A stretch of 64,000 nt of DNA from DASRHK01 sp963776465 (lineage in GTDB: Bacteria; Pseudomonadota; Gammaproteobacteria; Nevskiales; Nevskiaceae). Below, piece by piece: positions 42,980 through 52,031 of this stretch (within the stretch, counting starts at the first letter, position 1; every line of letters begins with the position of its first letter). The translations under genes and the position numbers were made by a program. The notes under the pieces were generated by a model. The model made no database searches and had not been told where the DNA came from. It saw nothing but the letters and a program-made list of their open reading frames with translations. The stretch lies in assembly GCA_963776465.1 (NCBI GenBank), contig CAVZMV010000001.1:310001-374000 (forward strand), written 5' to 3'.

Positions 42980-43909
42980 ATGGAATTCCACGACTACTAC
43001 AAGACGCTCGGCGTTGCGCGAACCGCCTCCGCGGAGGAGATCAAGAAGGCCTACCGCAAGCTTGCGCGCCAGTTCCACCCTGACAAGAACAAGGCCAAGG
43101 ACGCCGAGGCCCGGTTCAAGGAAGTCAACGAGGCCAACGAGGTCCTGTCGGACCCCAAGAAGCGGCAGGCCTACGACGCACTGGGCGCCAACTGGAAGGC
43201 GGGCAGCCAGTTCACGCCCCCGCCCGGCTGGGACTTCCGCGGTGGCGGCCGTGGCGGTTTTTCTCGCGGCGGACCGTTCGGCGACGCGGGCGCCGGCGGT
43301 GCCTCGTTCTCGGACTTCTTCTCGACGCTGTTCGGGGCCAGCGGCGGATTCACCGGCGGCGCGCAGGATCCGCGCGGATTCGGCGGCGGCTTCACGCAGG
43401 AAGCCGAGGACACGCGCGCCAGCGTCACGATCTCGCTCGAGGACTCGTTCCACGGCGCGACGCGCACGCTGTCGCTATCCAACGGCCGCCAACTGTCGGT
43501 GCGCATCCCCAAGGGCGTGGTCGCCGGCCAGACCATCCGACTCGCCGAGCAGGGCGCGCATGGCGCCGACCTGCTGCTGGAAGTGGAATTCGCCGAGCAC
43601 GCGCAGTTCCGCGCCAAGGGCCGCGACATCCTGGTGACGGTGCACGTCGCGCCTTGGGAAGCGGCGCTCGGCGCCAAGGTGCCGGTGCCGACGCTGGGCG
43701 GCTCGGTGGAATTGACGTTGAAGCCTGGCAGCCACGGCGGACAGAAGCTGCGGCTCAAGGGCCGCGGATTGCCTGGCACGACGCCCGGCGACGAGATCGT
43801 CACGCTGCAGCTCGTCACGCCGCCGGCGGTGACGGACGAGGACCGCAAGCTCTACGAAGAGATGGCGAAGCGTTTCGCCGGATTCGACCCGAGAGGTTCG
43901 TCATCATGA
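42980..43909 (+). CDS. DnaJ-class co-chaperone (CbpA-like)
   Basis: 309 aa. The J-domain has HPD in ARQFHPDKNKAKD and opens MEFHDYYKTLGVARTASAEEI. A Gly/Phe-rich linker (about 75-130) and two C-terminal substrate-binding beta domains (VRIPKGVVAGQTIRLAEQG, RAKGRDILVTVHVAPWEAALG) follow. The zinc-finger domain of DnaJ is absent, as in CbpA. It stimulates DnaK ATPase. It overlaps the following small lipoprotein gene by 4 bases. Confidence 0.95.
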   Translation: MEFHDYYKTLGVARTASAEEIKKAYRKLARQFHPDKNKAKDAEARFKEVNEANEVLSDPKKRQAYDALGANWKAGSQFTPPPGWDFRGGGRGGFSRGGPFGDAGAGGASFSDFFSTLFGASGGFTGGAQDPRGFGGGFTQEAEDTRASVTISLEDSFHGATRTLSLSNGRQLSVRIPKGVVAGQTIRLAEQGAHGADLLLEVEFAEHAQFRAKGRDILVTVHVAPWEAALGAKVPVPTLGGSVELTLKPGSHGGQKLRLKGRGLPGTTPGDEIVTLQLVTPPAVTDEDRKLYEEMAKRFAGFDPRGSSS

Positions 43910-44139
43910 AATACACGCACGTCGCGATCGCGATCCTCCTGCTGACGGCGGCAACCGGCTGCGGCCGCCGCACGCCGGAGGTCAGGCCGGAGCCGCCGCT
44001 GTCGATGGCCGGCAAGCACTGCGTCAACAGTGGCTACCAGTACGTGCAGGAGTCCGACAACCTGGGCCTGTGCGTGAACCCGGCCAACAACCGCAAGTGC
44101 GAAGCCTGGCGGTTCCAGCGCGGGGAGTGCTCTTTGTAG
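43906..44139 (+). CDS. DUF333-type small lipoprotein
   Basis: 77 aa with lipobox TAATGC-G. The DUF333 pattern GKHCVNSGYQYV...LGLCVNPANNRKCEAWRFQRGEC, with paired Cys residues, is complete. Homologues are often labelled putative hemolysin without proof. The TAG stop lies in the left arm of repeat C2 (GTAGGAG), so the repeat trims or fixes the C-terminus. It is translationally coupled to the J-protein gene. Confidence 0.85.
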   Translation: MKYTHVAIAILLLTAATGCGRRTPEVRPEPPLSMAGKHCVNSGYQYVQESDNLGLCVNPANNRKCEAWRFQRGECSL

Positions 44140-44161
44140 GAGGGGCTTTAGCCCCGACCGT
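44136..44161. repeat. REP-like element C2 providing stops of both neighbours
   Basis: GTAGGAGGGGCTTTAGCCCC is a half-size member of the GTAGGAG family. The TAG at 44137 ends the DUF333 gene, and TTA (TAA in reverse) at 44148 ends the convergent amidase. Confidence 0.75.
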
Positions 44162-45644
44162 CGAGATTCGGGCGACGCTCGAACCACGGCTGCGCTTTCT
44201 CCAGCTGCGCGGCCAGGCGGAACAGCATCCCTTCCCCGCCGTGCGGCGCCACGAAGTGCGATCCGAGCGGCAGGCCCTCCGCGGTCCAGTGCAGCGGCAC
44301 CGACATCGCCGGCACGCCGGTGAGATTGCCCAGCTGCGTGAACGGCACCCACTTCAGGTTCTCCGTCACCATCTGCTCGATGATCCCGGTCTTGAGCATC
44401 AGGCGCGAGAGCCTGAGCGCGATCAGGATCTTCATCGCCGCGTGCTGCCACGGCGGCGTGACGATCTGGCCGATGCGCGCCGGCGGCATCGCCGACGTCG
44501 GCGTCAGCATCAGGTCGTATTTCTGGTGGAACTCGCCGAGCGCGCGCGTGTAATCGCCCCAGCGCTGGTAGCCCTCGACGTAGTCGCTGGCACGGCTGGC
44601 GTCGCCGAACGCGACCATCGCCAGCGTGTCGAGCTCGAAGCCGTCGTTGCCGCATCCGGTCATCACCTTGAGCTTGCGCACCGTCGCCGCACACTGCGCG
44701 AACCACATGACGATGAAGTCCTTGGCCAGCTGCATGCCGTCGATCTTGGGCTCGGCCTCCTCGACGTCGTGCCCGAGCGACTCGACCAGCTTCACGGTGT
44801 GCTGCACCGCCTTGATCGCTTCCGGATGGACATCGGTGCCGATCGGCGAGCGCGTGGTGAACGCGATCTTCAGCCGGCCCGGATCGCGCCCGACCTCTTC
44901 CAGGTACGGCCGCTCCGGGGGCGCCAGATGGCAGAGTGATCCGATCTCCGGGCCATGCGTTGCGTCCAGCATCGCCGCGCTGTCGCGCACACTGCGCGTC
45001 AGCACGTGGTTCATCGCCGCGCCGTGCATTGCCTCGCTGATCGCCGGTCCCCACGGCGTGCGATGACGGCCGGGCTTGAGCCCAAACAATCCGCAGAACC
45101 CCGCGGGGATGCGGATGGAGCCGCCGCCATCGTTGGCGCCGGCCATCGGCACGATGCCGGAAGCGACCGCCGCCGCCGAGCCACCGCTGGAGCCGCCCGG
45201 CGTGTGCTCGGCGTTCCAGGGATTGCGCGCGGCGCCCCACGCGTCGGGCTCGGTGATGCCCTTGGCGCCGAACTCCGGTGTGTTGGTGCGTCCGAAGATC
45301 ACGACGCCGGCGCTCAGCCAGCGCGCGGTGATCTCCGCCATGAACGGCGCCTTGTAGTTCGCGGCCTTCAAGCCCTTGCAGCCGTAAGCGGTCTGCACGC
45401 CCTGGTATTCCTGGAACAGGTCCTTGGTCAGGAACGGCACGCCGGCGAACGGCCAGTCCATCTTCTGCTTCGCCCGCTCGCGGGCGACGTCGTACATGGG
45501 AATGACGATGGCGTTGAGCCTGGGGTTCACCGCCTCGGCGCGGGCGATCGCGCATTCCAGGAGCTCGGCGGCGGTGACTTCCTTGCGCATCACCAACTCG
45601 GCCAGGCCAAGGCCGTCGCGCTGCACGTAGTCGTCGAATGTCAC
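44148..45644 (-). CDS. amidase-signature family amidohydrolase
   Basis: 498 aa from GTG 45644 (GGGGGAA upstream); longer frames upstream lack conservation. The catalytic Ser-cisSer-Lys triad is visible: Lys in VPFLTKDLF, and the Ser pair in TPGGSSGGSAAAVASG, with DGGGSIRIPAGFCGLFGLKPGR following. Such enzymes hydrolyse a range of amides; the absence of GatB/GatC neighbours argues against GatA. There is no signal peptide. Confidence 0.93.
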   Translation of the reverse strand: MTFDDYVQRDGLGLAELVMRKEVTAAELLECAIARAEAVNPRLNAIVIPMYDVARERAKQKMDWPFAGVPFLTKDLFQEYQGVQTAYGCKGLKAANYKAPFMAEITARWLSAGVVIFGRTNTPEFGAKGITEPDAWGAARNPWNAEHTPGGSSGGSAAAVASGIVPMAGANDGGGSIRIPAGFCGLFGLKPGRHRTPWGPAISEAMHGAAMNHVLTRSVRDSAAMLDATHGPEIGSLCHLAPPERPYLEEVGRDPGRLKIAFTTRSPIGTDVHPEAIKAVQHTVKLVESLGHDVEEAEPKIDGMQLAKDFIVMWFAQCAATVRKLKVMTGCGNDGFELDTLAMVAFGDASRASDYVEGYQRWGDYTRALGEFHQKYDLMLTPTSAMPPARIGQIVTPPWQHAAMKILIALRLSRLMLKTGIIEQMVTENLKWVPFTQLGNLTGVPAMSVPLHWTAEGLPLGSHFVAPHGGEGMLFRLAAQLEKAQPWFERRPNLDGRG

Positions 45645-45714
45645 GATCGTTCCCCCGTGGTCCGGCGCCAGCATAAGATAAAGACCAAGGCCGCACTCTC
45701 GCCCGGGGATCACC

Positions 45715-46446
45715 ATGGAAACCGCCCAAGCCCGACCCGCACCCGCGCTCGCGCAGCGCATGCGCGCGATCAGCGATCACGTCGTCAACGACTTCGGCGG
45801 CGGCGTGCGCCCGTGGAAGTTCTCGTGGGTGATCAACTTCCAGAAGGCCGGGACCTTCGCGTTCCTCGGCTTCTTGATGTGGTACTACGGCAACACCAGC
45901 ACCGCCGCGTGGATTTACCTCGCGCTGCACGGCTCCTACGGGCTGGTCTGGATCTTCAAGGACCTGACCTTCCCCGATCCCAACTGGCAGAAGCGGATCA
46001 CCATCGGCGGCGGCATCAACGCCTTCCTCGGCGTGCTCGGACGGTACTGGGTGTTCGGGTGGCTGCTGATCTCCGGCGTCTCGAACCCGACCTATCCCCT
46101 GCCCGACCAGGCCTGGTTCTGCCTGTGCATCTCGCTATGCATCCTCGGCTGCGTGCTGATGATCGCCGCCGACGCGCAGAAATATTTCACGCTGCGCGTG
46201 AAGCGCGGGCTGATCACCGACGGCGTGCACAAGTACATCCGCCATCCGAATTACCTGGGCGAGATGATGATCTACGGCAGCTTCGCGCTGATGGTCTGGC
46301 ACTGGTACCCGGTCATCGTGCTGGCGTGGGTGTGGCTGGGTCTCTTCGCCGTGAACATGGTGATGAAGGAAGCCAGCATGTCGCGCTACCCGGAATGGGC
46401 GGTGTACAAGAAGCGCAGCTGGTGGCTGGTGCCGTTCGTGTTCTGA
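45715..46446 (+). CDS. DUF1295/isoprenylcysteine-methyltransferase-like membrane protein
   Basis: 243 aa with about six hydrophobic segments. The C-terminal part LRVKRGLITDGVHKYIRHPNYLGEMMIYGSFALM is the HPNYLGE SAM-binding signature of the ICMT/PEMT/DUF1295 group. The substrate could be a lipid or quinone-like molecule. It is divergent from the amidase across 70 bp and is followed by a short palindrome (46449-46470). Confidence 0.85.
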   Translation: METAQARPAPALAQRMRAISDHVVNDFGGGVRPWKFSWVINFQKAGTFAFLGFLMWYYGNTSTAAWIYLALHGSYGLVWIFKDLTFPDPNWQKRITIGGGINAFLGVLGRYWVFGWLLISGVSNPTYPLPDQAWFCLCISLCILGCVLMIAADAQKYFTLRVKRGLITDGVHKYIRHPNYLGEMMIYGSFALMVWHWYPVIVLAWVWLGLFAVNMVMKEASMSRYPEWAVYKKRSWWLVPFVF

Positions 46447-46448
46447 AT

Positions 46449-46470
46449 CGGCGCGCATGGCGCGCCCTAC
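46449..46470. repeat. short palindromic repeat D1
   Basis: GGCGCGCATGGCGCGCC followed by CTAC; the same 21-mer occurs at 50083-50103. The rest of the 141-bp gap (46447-46587) is GC-rich inverted-repeat sequence with no gene. Confidence 0.65.
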
Positions 46471-46587
46471 GGTCAAAGGAAGCAGAAGTGGCGACGCGAG
46501 TTCCGCGACCCGCGCTTCGCGCGTGCTCGCGGCCGCTTTTGGCGAGCGTCGCCTACTTTGTCTGGCCACAGGCTCACAGAGATTCCT

Positions 46588-46935
46588 CTACCCTCTAAAG
46601 ACAAAGTACACCGCGCCGCACATGCACAGCCCCGCCCAGAGGTAGTCGAGCTTGAGCGGCTGCTTCATGTAGATCAGCACGAAGGGCACGAACACGATCA
46701 GGGTGATCACTTCCTGCAGGATCTTGAGCTGCGGCAGCGTCATCGCCGTGTAGCCGATGCGGTTGGCGGGCACCTGCAGCAGGTATTCGAACAGGGCGAT
46801 GCCCCACGACACCAGCGCCGCGATGATCCAGGGCTTGCCGCGCAGGTCGCGCAGGTGCGCGTACCAGGCGGCAGTCATGAACAGGTTGGAAAGGATCAGC
46901 AGACCCGAGGTCTGGGCAAGCACGTTCCAGTTCAT
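46588..46935 (-). CDS. DUF486/DMT-like small membrane protein
   Basis: 115 aa with four hydrophobic segments, LILSNLFMTAAWYAHL at the start and SWGIALFEYLLQVPANRIGY, which I recall as the DUF486 family. It is half the size of EamA-type transporters, so it would act as an oligomer if it is a carrier. The start touches the SulP stop (TGATG). Confidence 0.85.
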   Translation of the reverse strand: MNWNVLAQTSGLLILSNLFMTAAWYAHLRDLRGKPWIIAALVSWGIALFEYLLQVPANRIGYTAMTLPQLKILQEVITLIVFVPFVLIYMKQPLKLDYLWAGLCMCGAVYFVFRG

Positions 46936-48611
46936 CAAGGCATCTCCCGAAGGCGTTTGACTGCCGCGTCGCTCGAATCGAAATACCGGCGCTTGCCCGT
47001 TTGCGCCGAGTGGCCAGCCTCGCTCAGGACGTGCAGCACGTTGGGCTGCGCGCCGCAGAGCGCCACGAAGATGCCCGCGTCGTTCAGATCGTCGACCAGG
47101 CCTTCGAGCGCCACCAGGCCGCTGACGTCGATCGTCGGCACAGACGACAGGTCCAGGATAACCGCGCGCACCGACTTGTCGTGGTTGCGCAGCGACGCCA
47201 TCGCCCGCTCGGCGGCGCCGAAGAACAGCGGCCCGGCGATCTCGTAGAAGCGCACGTCGCGCGGCAGCCCCGCCGGCGCCTGCGGATGTCCGGCCTCCAG
47301 CAGGTTGACCATCGACAGCTTCGACATGTTGTGCATGAACATCACCGAGCCCAGCACCACGCCGACGGAGATGGCGGTGACCATGTCCACCAGCACGGTC
47401 AGAGCGAAGCAGACCAGCATCAGCATCACGTCCGAGCGCGGCGCCACGCGCACGATGCGCACGAAGTTCTTGCGCTCGCTCATGTTCCAGGCGACCTTGA
47501 GCAGCAGCGCGGCTAGGCCGCACATCGGCAGCCAGGACAGCAGCGGCGCCAGCGTCAGCATCGCCGTCAACACGAACAGCGCGTGGATCGCGCTGGCGAA
47601 CGGCGAGGTGGCGCCGGCGCGGATGTTGGCCGCGGTGCGCGCCAGCGCGCCAGTGCACGGGATGCCGCCGAACAGCGGCGCGACGATGTTGCCCAAACCC
47701 TGCGCGACCAGCTCGGCGTTGGGATCGTGCTTGCGCCCGGTCATGCCGTCGGCGATGACCGCGCACAGCAGCGACTCGATGGCGCCGAGCATGGCGATGG
47801 CGAAGGCCGGCAGCATCAGGTTCTTGATCAGGTCCCACGACAGGGGCATCGGCGGCCAGTGCAGCGCCGGCAGCGTCGCGGGAATGCCGCCGAAGCGATC
47901 GGCCAGGGTGGTGATCGCCGCCTCCGGCCACCAGGTCTTCATCGCCCACGCCGCGACGCCGCAGAAGATCGCGCCGGCCAGGTACGGCGGGCCGGCGAGC
48001 CGCCGGCGCCGCCAGAAGATCATCAGCACCAGCGTGGCCATGCCGAGCGAGAACTCGATCCAGTTGGCGTGCGGACGCGCGGCAGCGATCTCGGCGAGGC
48101 GCGTGGTGAAATGCTCGGAGCCCTCGAGCTTAAGGCCGAACAGATCCTTGATCTGCAGGCTGGCGATGACGAGCGCGATGCCGGCGGTGAAGCCGGTCGT
48201 CACCGGGTACGGGATGTACGAGATGAGGGCGCCCAGGCGGCCCCATCCCAGCGCGACCAGGATGACGCCCGCCATCAGCGTCGCTACCAGCAGGCCGCCG
48301 AGCCCGTGCTGCACGGCGATCGGATACAGGATCACGACGAAGGCCGCGGTGGGGCCAGTGACGTTGAAGCGCGAGCCGCCTGCCAGCGCGACCACGAGGC
48401 CGGCGATCACGGCGGTATAGAGACCGTGCTGCGGCGGCACGCCGGAGGCGATCGCGAGCGCAAGCGACAGCGGCACTGCGATAATGCCCACCGAAATCCC
48501 CGCCCAGAAATCCTTGGCGAGCGCGGCGCGGCTATAGCCCTCCTTCAGCGTCTCCCTCACGGCGGACGCCAGCGGCGGAAAGGCGCGGTGGATCTTGTCG
48601 AAGGCGGTCAC
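46935..48611 (-). CDS. SulP-family anion permease with STAS domain
   Basis: 558 aa from a GTG start at 48611. The first membrane block AGISVGIIAVPLSLALAIASGVPPQHGLYTAVIAG is the SulP signature. About 12-14 membrane segments are followed by a cytoplasmic STAS domain (residues about 440-555, VRAVILDLSSVPTIDVSGLVALEGL). Substrates in the family include sulfate, bicarbonate and dicarboxylates. It is followed by the DUF486 gene. Confidence 0.95.
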   Translation of the reverse strand: MTAFDKIHRAFPPLASAVRETLKEGYSRAALAKDFWAGISVGIIAVPLSLALAIASGVPPQHGLYTAVIAGLVVALAGGSRFNVTGPTAAFVVILYPIAVQHGLGGLLVATLMAGVILVALGWGRLGALISYIPYPVTTGFTAGIALVIASLQIKDLFGLKLEGSEHFTTRLAEIAAARPHANWIEFSLGMATLVLMIFWRRRRLAGPPYLAGAIFCGVAAWAMKTWWPEAAITTLADRFGGIPATLPALHWPPMPLSWDLIKNLMLPAFAIAMLGAIESLLCAVIADGMTGRKHDPNAELVAQGLGNIVAPLFGGIPCTGALARTAANIRAGATSPFASAIHALFVLTAMLTLAPLLSWLPMCGLAALLLKVAWNMSERKNFVRIVRVAPRSDVMLMLVCFALTVLVDMVTAISVGVVLGSVMFMHNMSKLSMVNLLEAGHPQAPAGLPRDVRFYEIAGPLFFGAAERAMASLRNHDKSVRAVILDLSSVPTIDVSGLVALEGLVDDLNDAGIFVALCGAQPNVLHVLSEAGHSAQTGKRRYFDSSDAAVKRLREMP

Positions 48612-48622
48612 AGGACAATCTT

Positions 48623-49066
48623 ATGCTGACGCTGGTCGATGTCACCGATGCGCAGGGATCCGTGGTCGAATCCGGCTGGCTGTCGCGCGCCGAAGGCGTG
48701 CACCGCCAGCTGCGCACCAAGCTGCCGATGGACTACCCCGCCAAGATGAAGCGCGTCTTCGCCGGCGGCGGCCGCATGCTCATCGCGGCGAACGGCGACA
48801 CCGTGGTCGGCGTCGCCATCTGGCGCGTGCACGAGAACACCTTCAACGGCGTGCAGATGTACGTCGACGACCTGGTCACCGACGAGTCCCAGCGCTCGCA
48901 CGGCGTCGGGCATGCGCTGATGGACGCGCTGCAGAAGAAGGCGCGCGAGCTCGGCTGCGAGAGCTTCACGCTGGATTCGGGCACGCAGCGGCAGCAGGCG
49001 CACAAGTTCTATTTCCGCGAGGGGATGATCGTCAACGCGTTTCATTTCGACAAGAAGCTGACGTGA
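48623..49066 (+). CDS. GNAT-family N-acetyltransferase
   Basis: 147 aa. The acetyl-CoA-binding core VDDLVTDESQRSHGVGHALMDALQKKARELGCESFTLDSGTQRQQAHKFYFREGM has the Q/RxxGxG/A loop (QRSHGVG) and late Tyr-like positions. It starts 11 bp from the divergent SulP start, so the promoters overlap. It overlaps the PLP-enzyme gene by 4 bases. Confidence 0.93.
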   Translation: MLTLVDVTDAQGSVVESGWLSRAEGVHRQLRTKLPMDYPAKMKRVFAGGGRMLIAANGDTVVGVAIWRVHENTFNGVQMYVDDLVTDESQRSHGVGHALMDALQKKARELGCESFTLDSGTQRQQAHKFYFREGMIVNAFHFDKKLT

Positions 49067-50277
49067 CCGACGCGGCCGATCGGGGCCAACGGCCCCTCCT
49101 ACAGGTCAAGCCGCACTTCTCGCGATTCCTCAACGCCAAGCCGGGGCGGCTGCACTTCGCGGCGCACAGTCACCATCCGTGGCCGGACGTCAGCTTCGAG
49201 GCGCACCAGCGCGCGTGGCTGCAGGCCGCCGAGCTCATCGACGGCAAGTGGGACACGATCTTCGGCGACGTCATCCCCGAGACGCAGCGGCACATCGCGC
49301 GCCTGCTGTCATTGCCCGATCCTTCCACCCTCGCCATCGCGCCGAACACGCACGAGCTGGTGATGCGGCTGTTCTCCTGCATCCGCCGGCGCAAGCCGCG
49401 CGTGCTGACCACCGATTCGGAATTCCACAGCTTCTCGCGACAGGTCGCGCGGCTGGAGAGCGCCGGCGCCGCCGAGGTGCGGCGCGTCGAGGTCGAGCCG
49501 TTCGAGGACTTCCCTGAGCGCATGCGCGCTGCGATCGCCGAGGGCGAGCACGATCTCGTCTACTTCAGCCAGGTCTTCTTCAACAGTGGCTACGCGATCC
49601 AGGACCTCGCCGCGCTCGTGCAGGCGGCGCCCGACGACAAGACGCTGATCGCGATCGACGGCTATCACGGCTTCATGGCGCTGCCGACGGATCTCTCGGT
49701 GATCGCGGACCGCGCCTTCTACATCGCCGGCGGCTACAAGTACGCGATGGCCGGCGAAGGCGTGTGCTTCATGCACTGCCCGCCCGGACGCGCGACGCGG
49801 CCGCTCGACACGGGCTGGTTCGCGGAATTCGGCGCGCTGGGCGCCGAGCGCCGCGGCAAGGTCGCCTACGGCAGCGACGGCACGCGTTTCATGGGCGCGA
49901 CGTTCGATCCTTCCGGGCTGTACCGCTTCAACGCGGTGCAGCGCTGGGCGCAGATCGAAGGCGTCACGCCACTGAGCGTGCGCGCGCACGTGGTCGAGCT
50001 GCAGCAGTACCTGATGCGCGAGCTCGAGGAGATCGGGCATCCGCATCTGAATCGCGCGACGTTGAGGCCGGCGGACGTCGACGGCGCGCATGGCGCGCCC
50101 TACCGCGGAAACTTCCTGTGCTTCCGCACGCCGCTCGCCGCAACGCTCTCGCGCGCATGGCTCAACGACAACATCGTCACCGACTGCCGCGGCGACCGGC
50201 TGCGCGTCGGGCTCGGCATCTATCAGGGCGTCTCGGATCTGGAGGCGTTGCTACGGAGGATTTCGCGGCAGCATTGA
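49063..50277 (+). CDS. class V aminotransferase / kynureninase-like PLP enzyme
   Basis: 404 aa from GTG 49063 overlapping the GNAT stop. The fold-type I core is recognisable: FAAHSHHPWPDVSFEAHQ, IAPNTHELVMRLFSCI, VYFSQVFFNSGYAI, IDGYHGFMALPTDL and the PLP-Lys in FYIAGGYKYAMAGEGVCFMH. It most resembles kynureninase-like proteins of unknown substrate. The first about 14 codons (ADRGQRPLLQ) are encoded by repeat C3, and a second repeat (D2) lies near codon 345 (DGAHGAPYRG). Confidence 0.88.
   Translation: MTDAADRGQRPLLQVKPHFSRFLNAKPGRLHFAAHSHHPWPDVSFEAHQRAWLQAAELIDGKWDTIFGDVIPETQRHIARLLSLPDPSTLAIAPNTHELVMRLFSCIRRRKPRVLTTDSEFHSFSRQVARLESAGAAEVRRVEVEPFEDFPERMRAAIAEGEHDLVYFSQVFFNSGYAIQDLAALVQAAPDDKTLIAIDGYHGFMALPTDLSVIADRAFYIAGGYKYAMAGEGVCFMHCPPGRATRPLDTGWFAEFGALGAERRGKVAYGSDGTRFMGATFDPSGLYRFNAVQRWAQIEGVTPLSVRAHVVELQQYLMRELEEIGHPHLNRATLRPADVDGAHGAPYRGNFLCFRTPLAATLSRAWLNDNIVTDCRGDRLRVGLGIYQGVSDLEALLRRISRQH
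49070..49103. repeat. REP-like element C3 inside the 5' coding end of the PLP gene
   Basis: CGGCCGATCGGGGCCAACGG followed by CCCCTCCTAC matches the right half of C1. It falls within the first codons of the PLP enzyme. Confidence 0.7.
50083..50103. repeat. short palindromic repeat D2, inside the PLP gene
   Basis: Same 21-base string as D1 (46449-46469), here translated as GAHGAPY between two conserved blocks of the enzyme. Confidence 0.65.
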
Positions 50278-50396
50278 CGGCTGGAGAAAGGCGCAAGGAT
50301 GCGCGGGCCCTTTACTTTGTACGCCGGGGTACTAAACAAGGCGCAGGCAACACGGTAGATTGGCGGCCATAACAAACAACAGGGATTCCGGACCTC

Positions 50397-51986
50397 ATGG
50401 CCGTATCGCTACCGCCCCCGCTGGCACCCCAGCAGGGCAACGTGGAAGAACTGCGCGCCCGATCCTCCGGCGCGACCGTCCTCAGCTACCAGGACTACAA
50501 GCTGCACGTCATCGGCAGCGACGTCGTCGATCCTGACAAGCTGCAGCGCGCCGTCGCCAATGCCGACAACGTCTCCAATGCGGTGCGCGCGGTGACCAGC
50601 GCTTACTTCGCGGCCGGCTATCCCGCGGCGCAGGTCGTCTACGCGCTCGCCGACAAGGACCTCTACATCCTGGTGATGCTCGGCCAGGTCACCACGACCG
50701 CCGGCCCCAAGTACCTCACCGATTATTTCGAAGGCATGGACGCGTCCGGGCCGCTGACGGACAACATGCTCGAGCCGCGGCGCACGCTGGCCAGCTTGCA
50801 CGCCGATCGCGCCGGCGCCAACGCCACGCCGATGTTCCTGCCGCAGACCAACGGCACCTACCAGATCGATTTGAAGCCCGACAAGGACGCGCCCAAGCAG
50901 ACGTTCCTGCGCGTCGAGGTCAGCAATCCCGGCAACCGTTTCGTCGGCCGGCATTTCGGCGACGTCGACTTCAAGCAGACGTCGAAGTACGGCGACGAAT
51001 TCCATTTGGCGGCGCGCCGCTCGCTGGACTTCCTGAACAAGAACAGCGAGAACACCGACTACACCGAGTACGGCGCCGGCTGGAACCGCGTCACCACGTG
51101 GGGCGTGTTCGGCGGCAGCTTCAGCAACCAGCGCTATCACCTGGTGCTCACGGACGTCGAGGCCGGTGGCGTGGCGCATCGCGACCTGCCGGTGCAGGGT
51201 GACTTCGCGACCGGCGAGCTCGACTGGTTCGGTCTGCTGACGGCGAGCTTCGATTCGCGCTGGACCATGCAGGTGCGCCTCGGGCGCACCGACAAGACGC
51301 TCGACGGCGAGGCCTTCGACGAAGGCAACCTGCAGCTCGAGCTCTACAACTGGGTCGAGGTCAGCACGCTGTTCTCGCAGGTCTATCACCCGGGCGCGCA
51401 GACGCTGACGATCGAAGGCGGTGTTGGGCTGAGCAAGGGCCTGACCACGGACGACGCCAAGCCCGGCGCCGATCCTTTCAGCGGCGCGCCGGGCGTGGAC
51501 CTGGCGTACCTGCTGTGGAAGCCGTCGATGCGCGTGCAGCTGGTCACCTCGTCGGCGCTCACCTTCACCTTCGAGGCCAACGGCCAGGTGTCCGACGACA
51601 ACGTGCCCGAGCAGCAGCAGTGGGTGCTCGGCGGCCTGAACAACGGCAGCGCGTGGCTGCCCGGCCTTGCGGTTGGCGACTCCGGCCTCATCGCGCGCTT
51701 CTCGATCGAGCCGGACGTGTTCCAGCTGTCGGAGAACCTGCGGCTGCTGCCCAAGGTGTTCGCCGAGTACGGGCTGGCGCAGTTCGAGAACATCTCCGAC
51801 GACTCGGCCATCGGCCGCCAGCGGCCCGGGTTCGCCGATGCCGGTGTGACGCTGACGCTCGGCGCCTACGAGTGGCTGGAGGTCGAGCTCACCTGGGCGG
51901 AAGGCTTCTACGATCGCGACATCGAGGAGTCGGAGCTCGAGGCGTCGCGGGCGAATCTGTTTTTCAAGGTGGCCGGGAAGTTTTAG
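50397..51986 (+). CDS. TpsB/ShlB-like outer-membrane transporter, signal peptide not seen
   Basis: 529 aa. The N-terminal about 110 aa look like a POTRA-type unit (YQDYKLHVIGSDVVDPDKLQRAVANADNVSNAV...FAAGYPAAQVVYAL), followed by a second linker domain and a beta-barrel with alternating strands ending in SRANLFFKVAGKF, a terminal-Phe outer-membrane signature. Two-partner secretion transporters have this order. The frame is closed by a stop 27 bases upstream of the ATG and no signal peptide appears in any frame there. No TpsA exoprotein gene is adjacent. Confidence 0.6.
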   Translation: MAVSLPPPLAPQQGNVEELRARSSGATVLSYQDYKLHVIGSDVVDPDKLQRAVANADNVSNAVRAVTSAYFAAGYPAAQVVYALADKDLYILVMLGQVTTTAGPKYLTDYFEGMDASGPLTDNMLEPRRTLASLHADRAGANATPMFLPQTNGTYQIDLKPDKDAPKQTFLRVEVSNPGNRFVGRHFGDVDFKQTSKYGDEFHLAARRSLDFLNKNSENTDYTEYGAGWNRVTTWGVFGGSFSNQRYHLVLTDVEAGGVAHRDLPVQGDFATGELDWFGLLTASFDSRWTMQVRLGRTDKTLDGEAFDEGNLQLELYNWVEVSTLFSQVYHPGAQTLTIEGGVGLSKGLTTDDAKPGADPFSGAPGVDLAYLLWKPSMRVQLVTSSALTFTFEANGQVSDDNVPEQQQWVLGGLNNGSAWLPGLAVGDSGLIARFSIEPDVFQLSENLRLLPKVFAEYGLAQFENISDDSAIGRQRPGFADAGVTLTLGAYEWLEVELTWAEGFYDRDIEESELEASRANLFFKVAGKF

Positions 51987-51987
51987 G

Positions 51988-52026
51988 CCCCCCTCTCCCT
52001 GGCCCTCTCCCGCAAGGGGAGAGGGA
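51988..52026. repeat. C/T-rich palindrome between convergent genes
   Basis: CCCTCTCCC-GCAA-GGGGAGAGGG (52003-52025), preceded by a second CCCTCTCCCTGG. This is a common intergenic repeat type and a likely bidirectional terminator for the barrel and beta-helix genes. Confidence 0.75.
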
Positions 52027-52031
52027 ACACG

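Noticed and set aside
46457..46645. Short plus-strand ORFs after the DUF1295 gene
   Set aside because: They lie in repeat-like GC palindromes and run into the DUF486 gene on the other strand.
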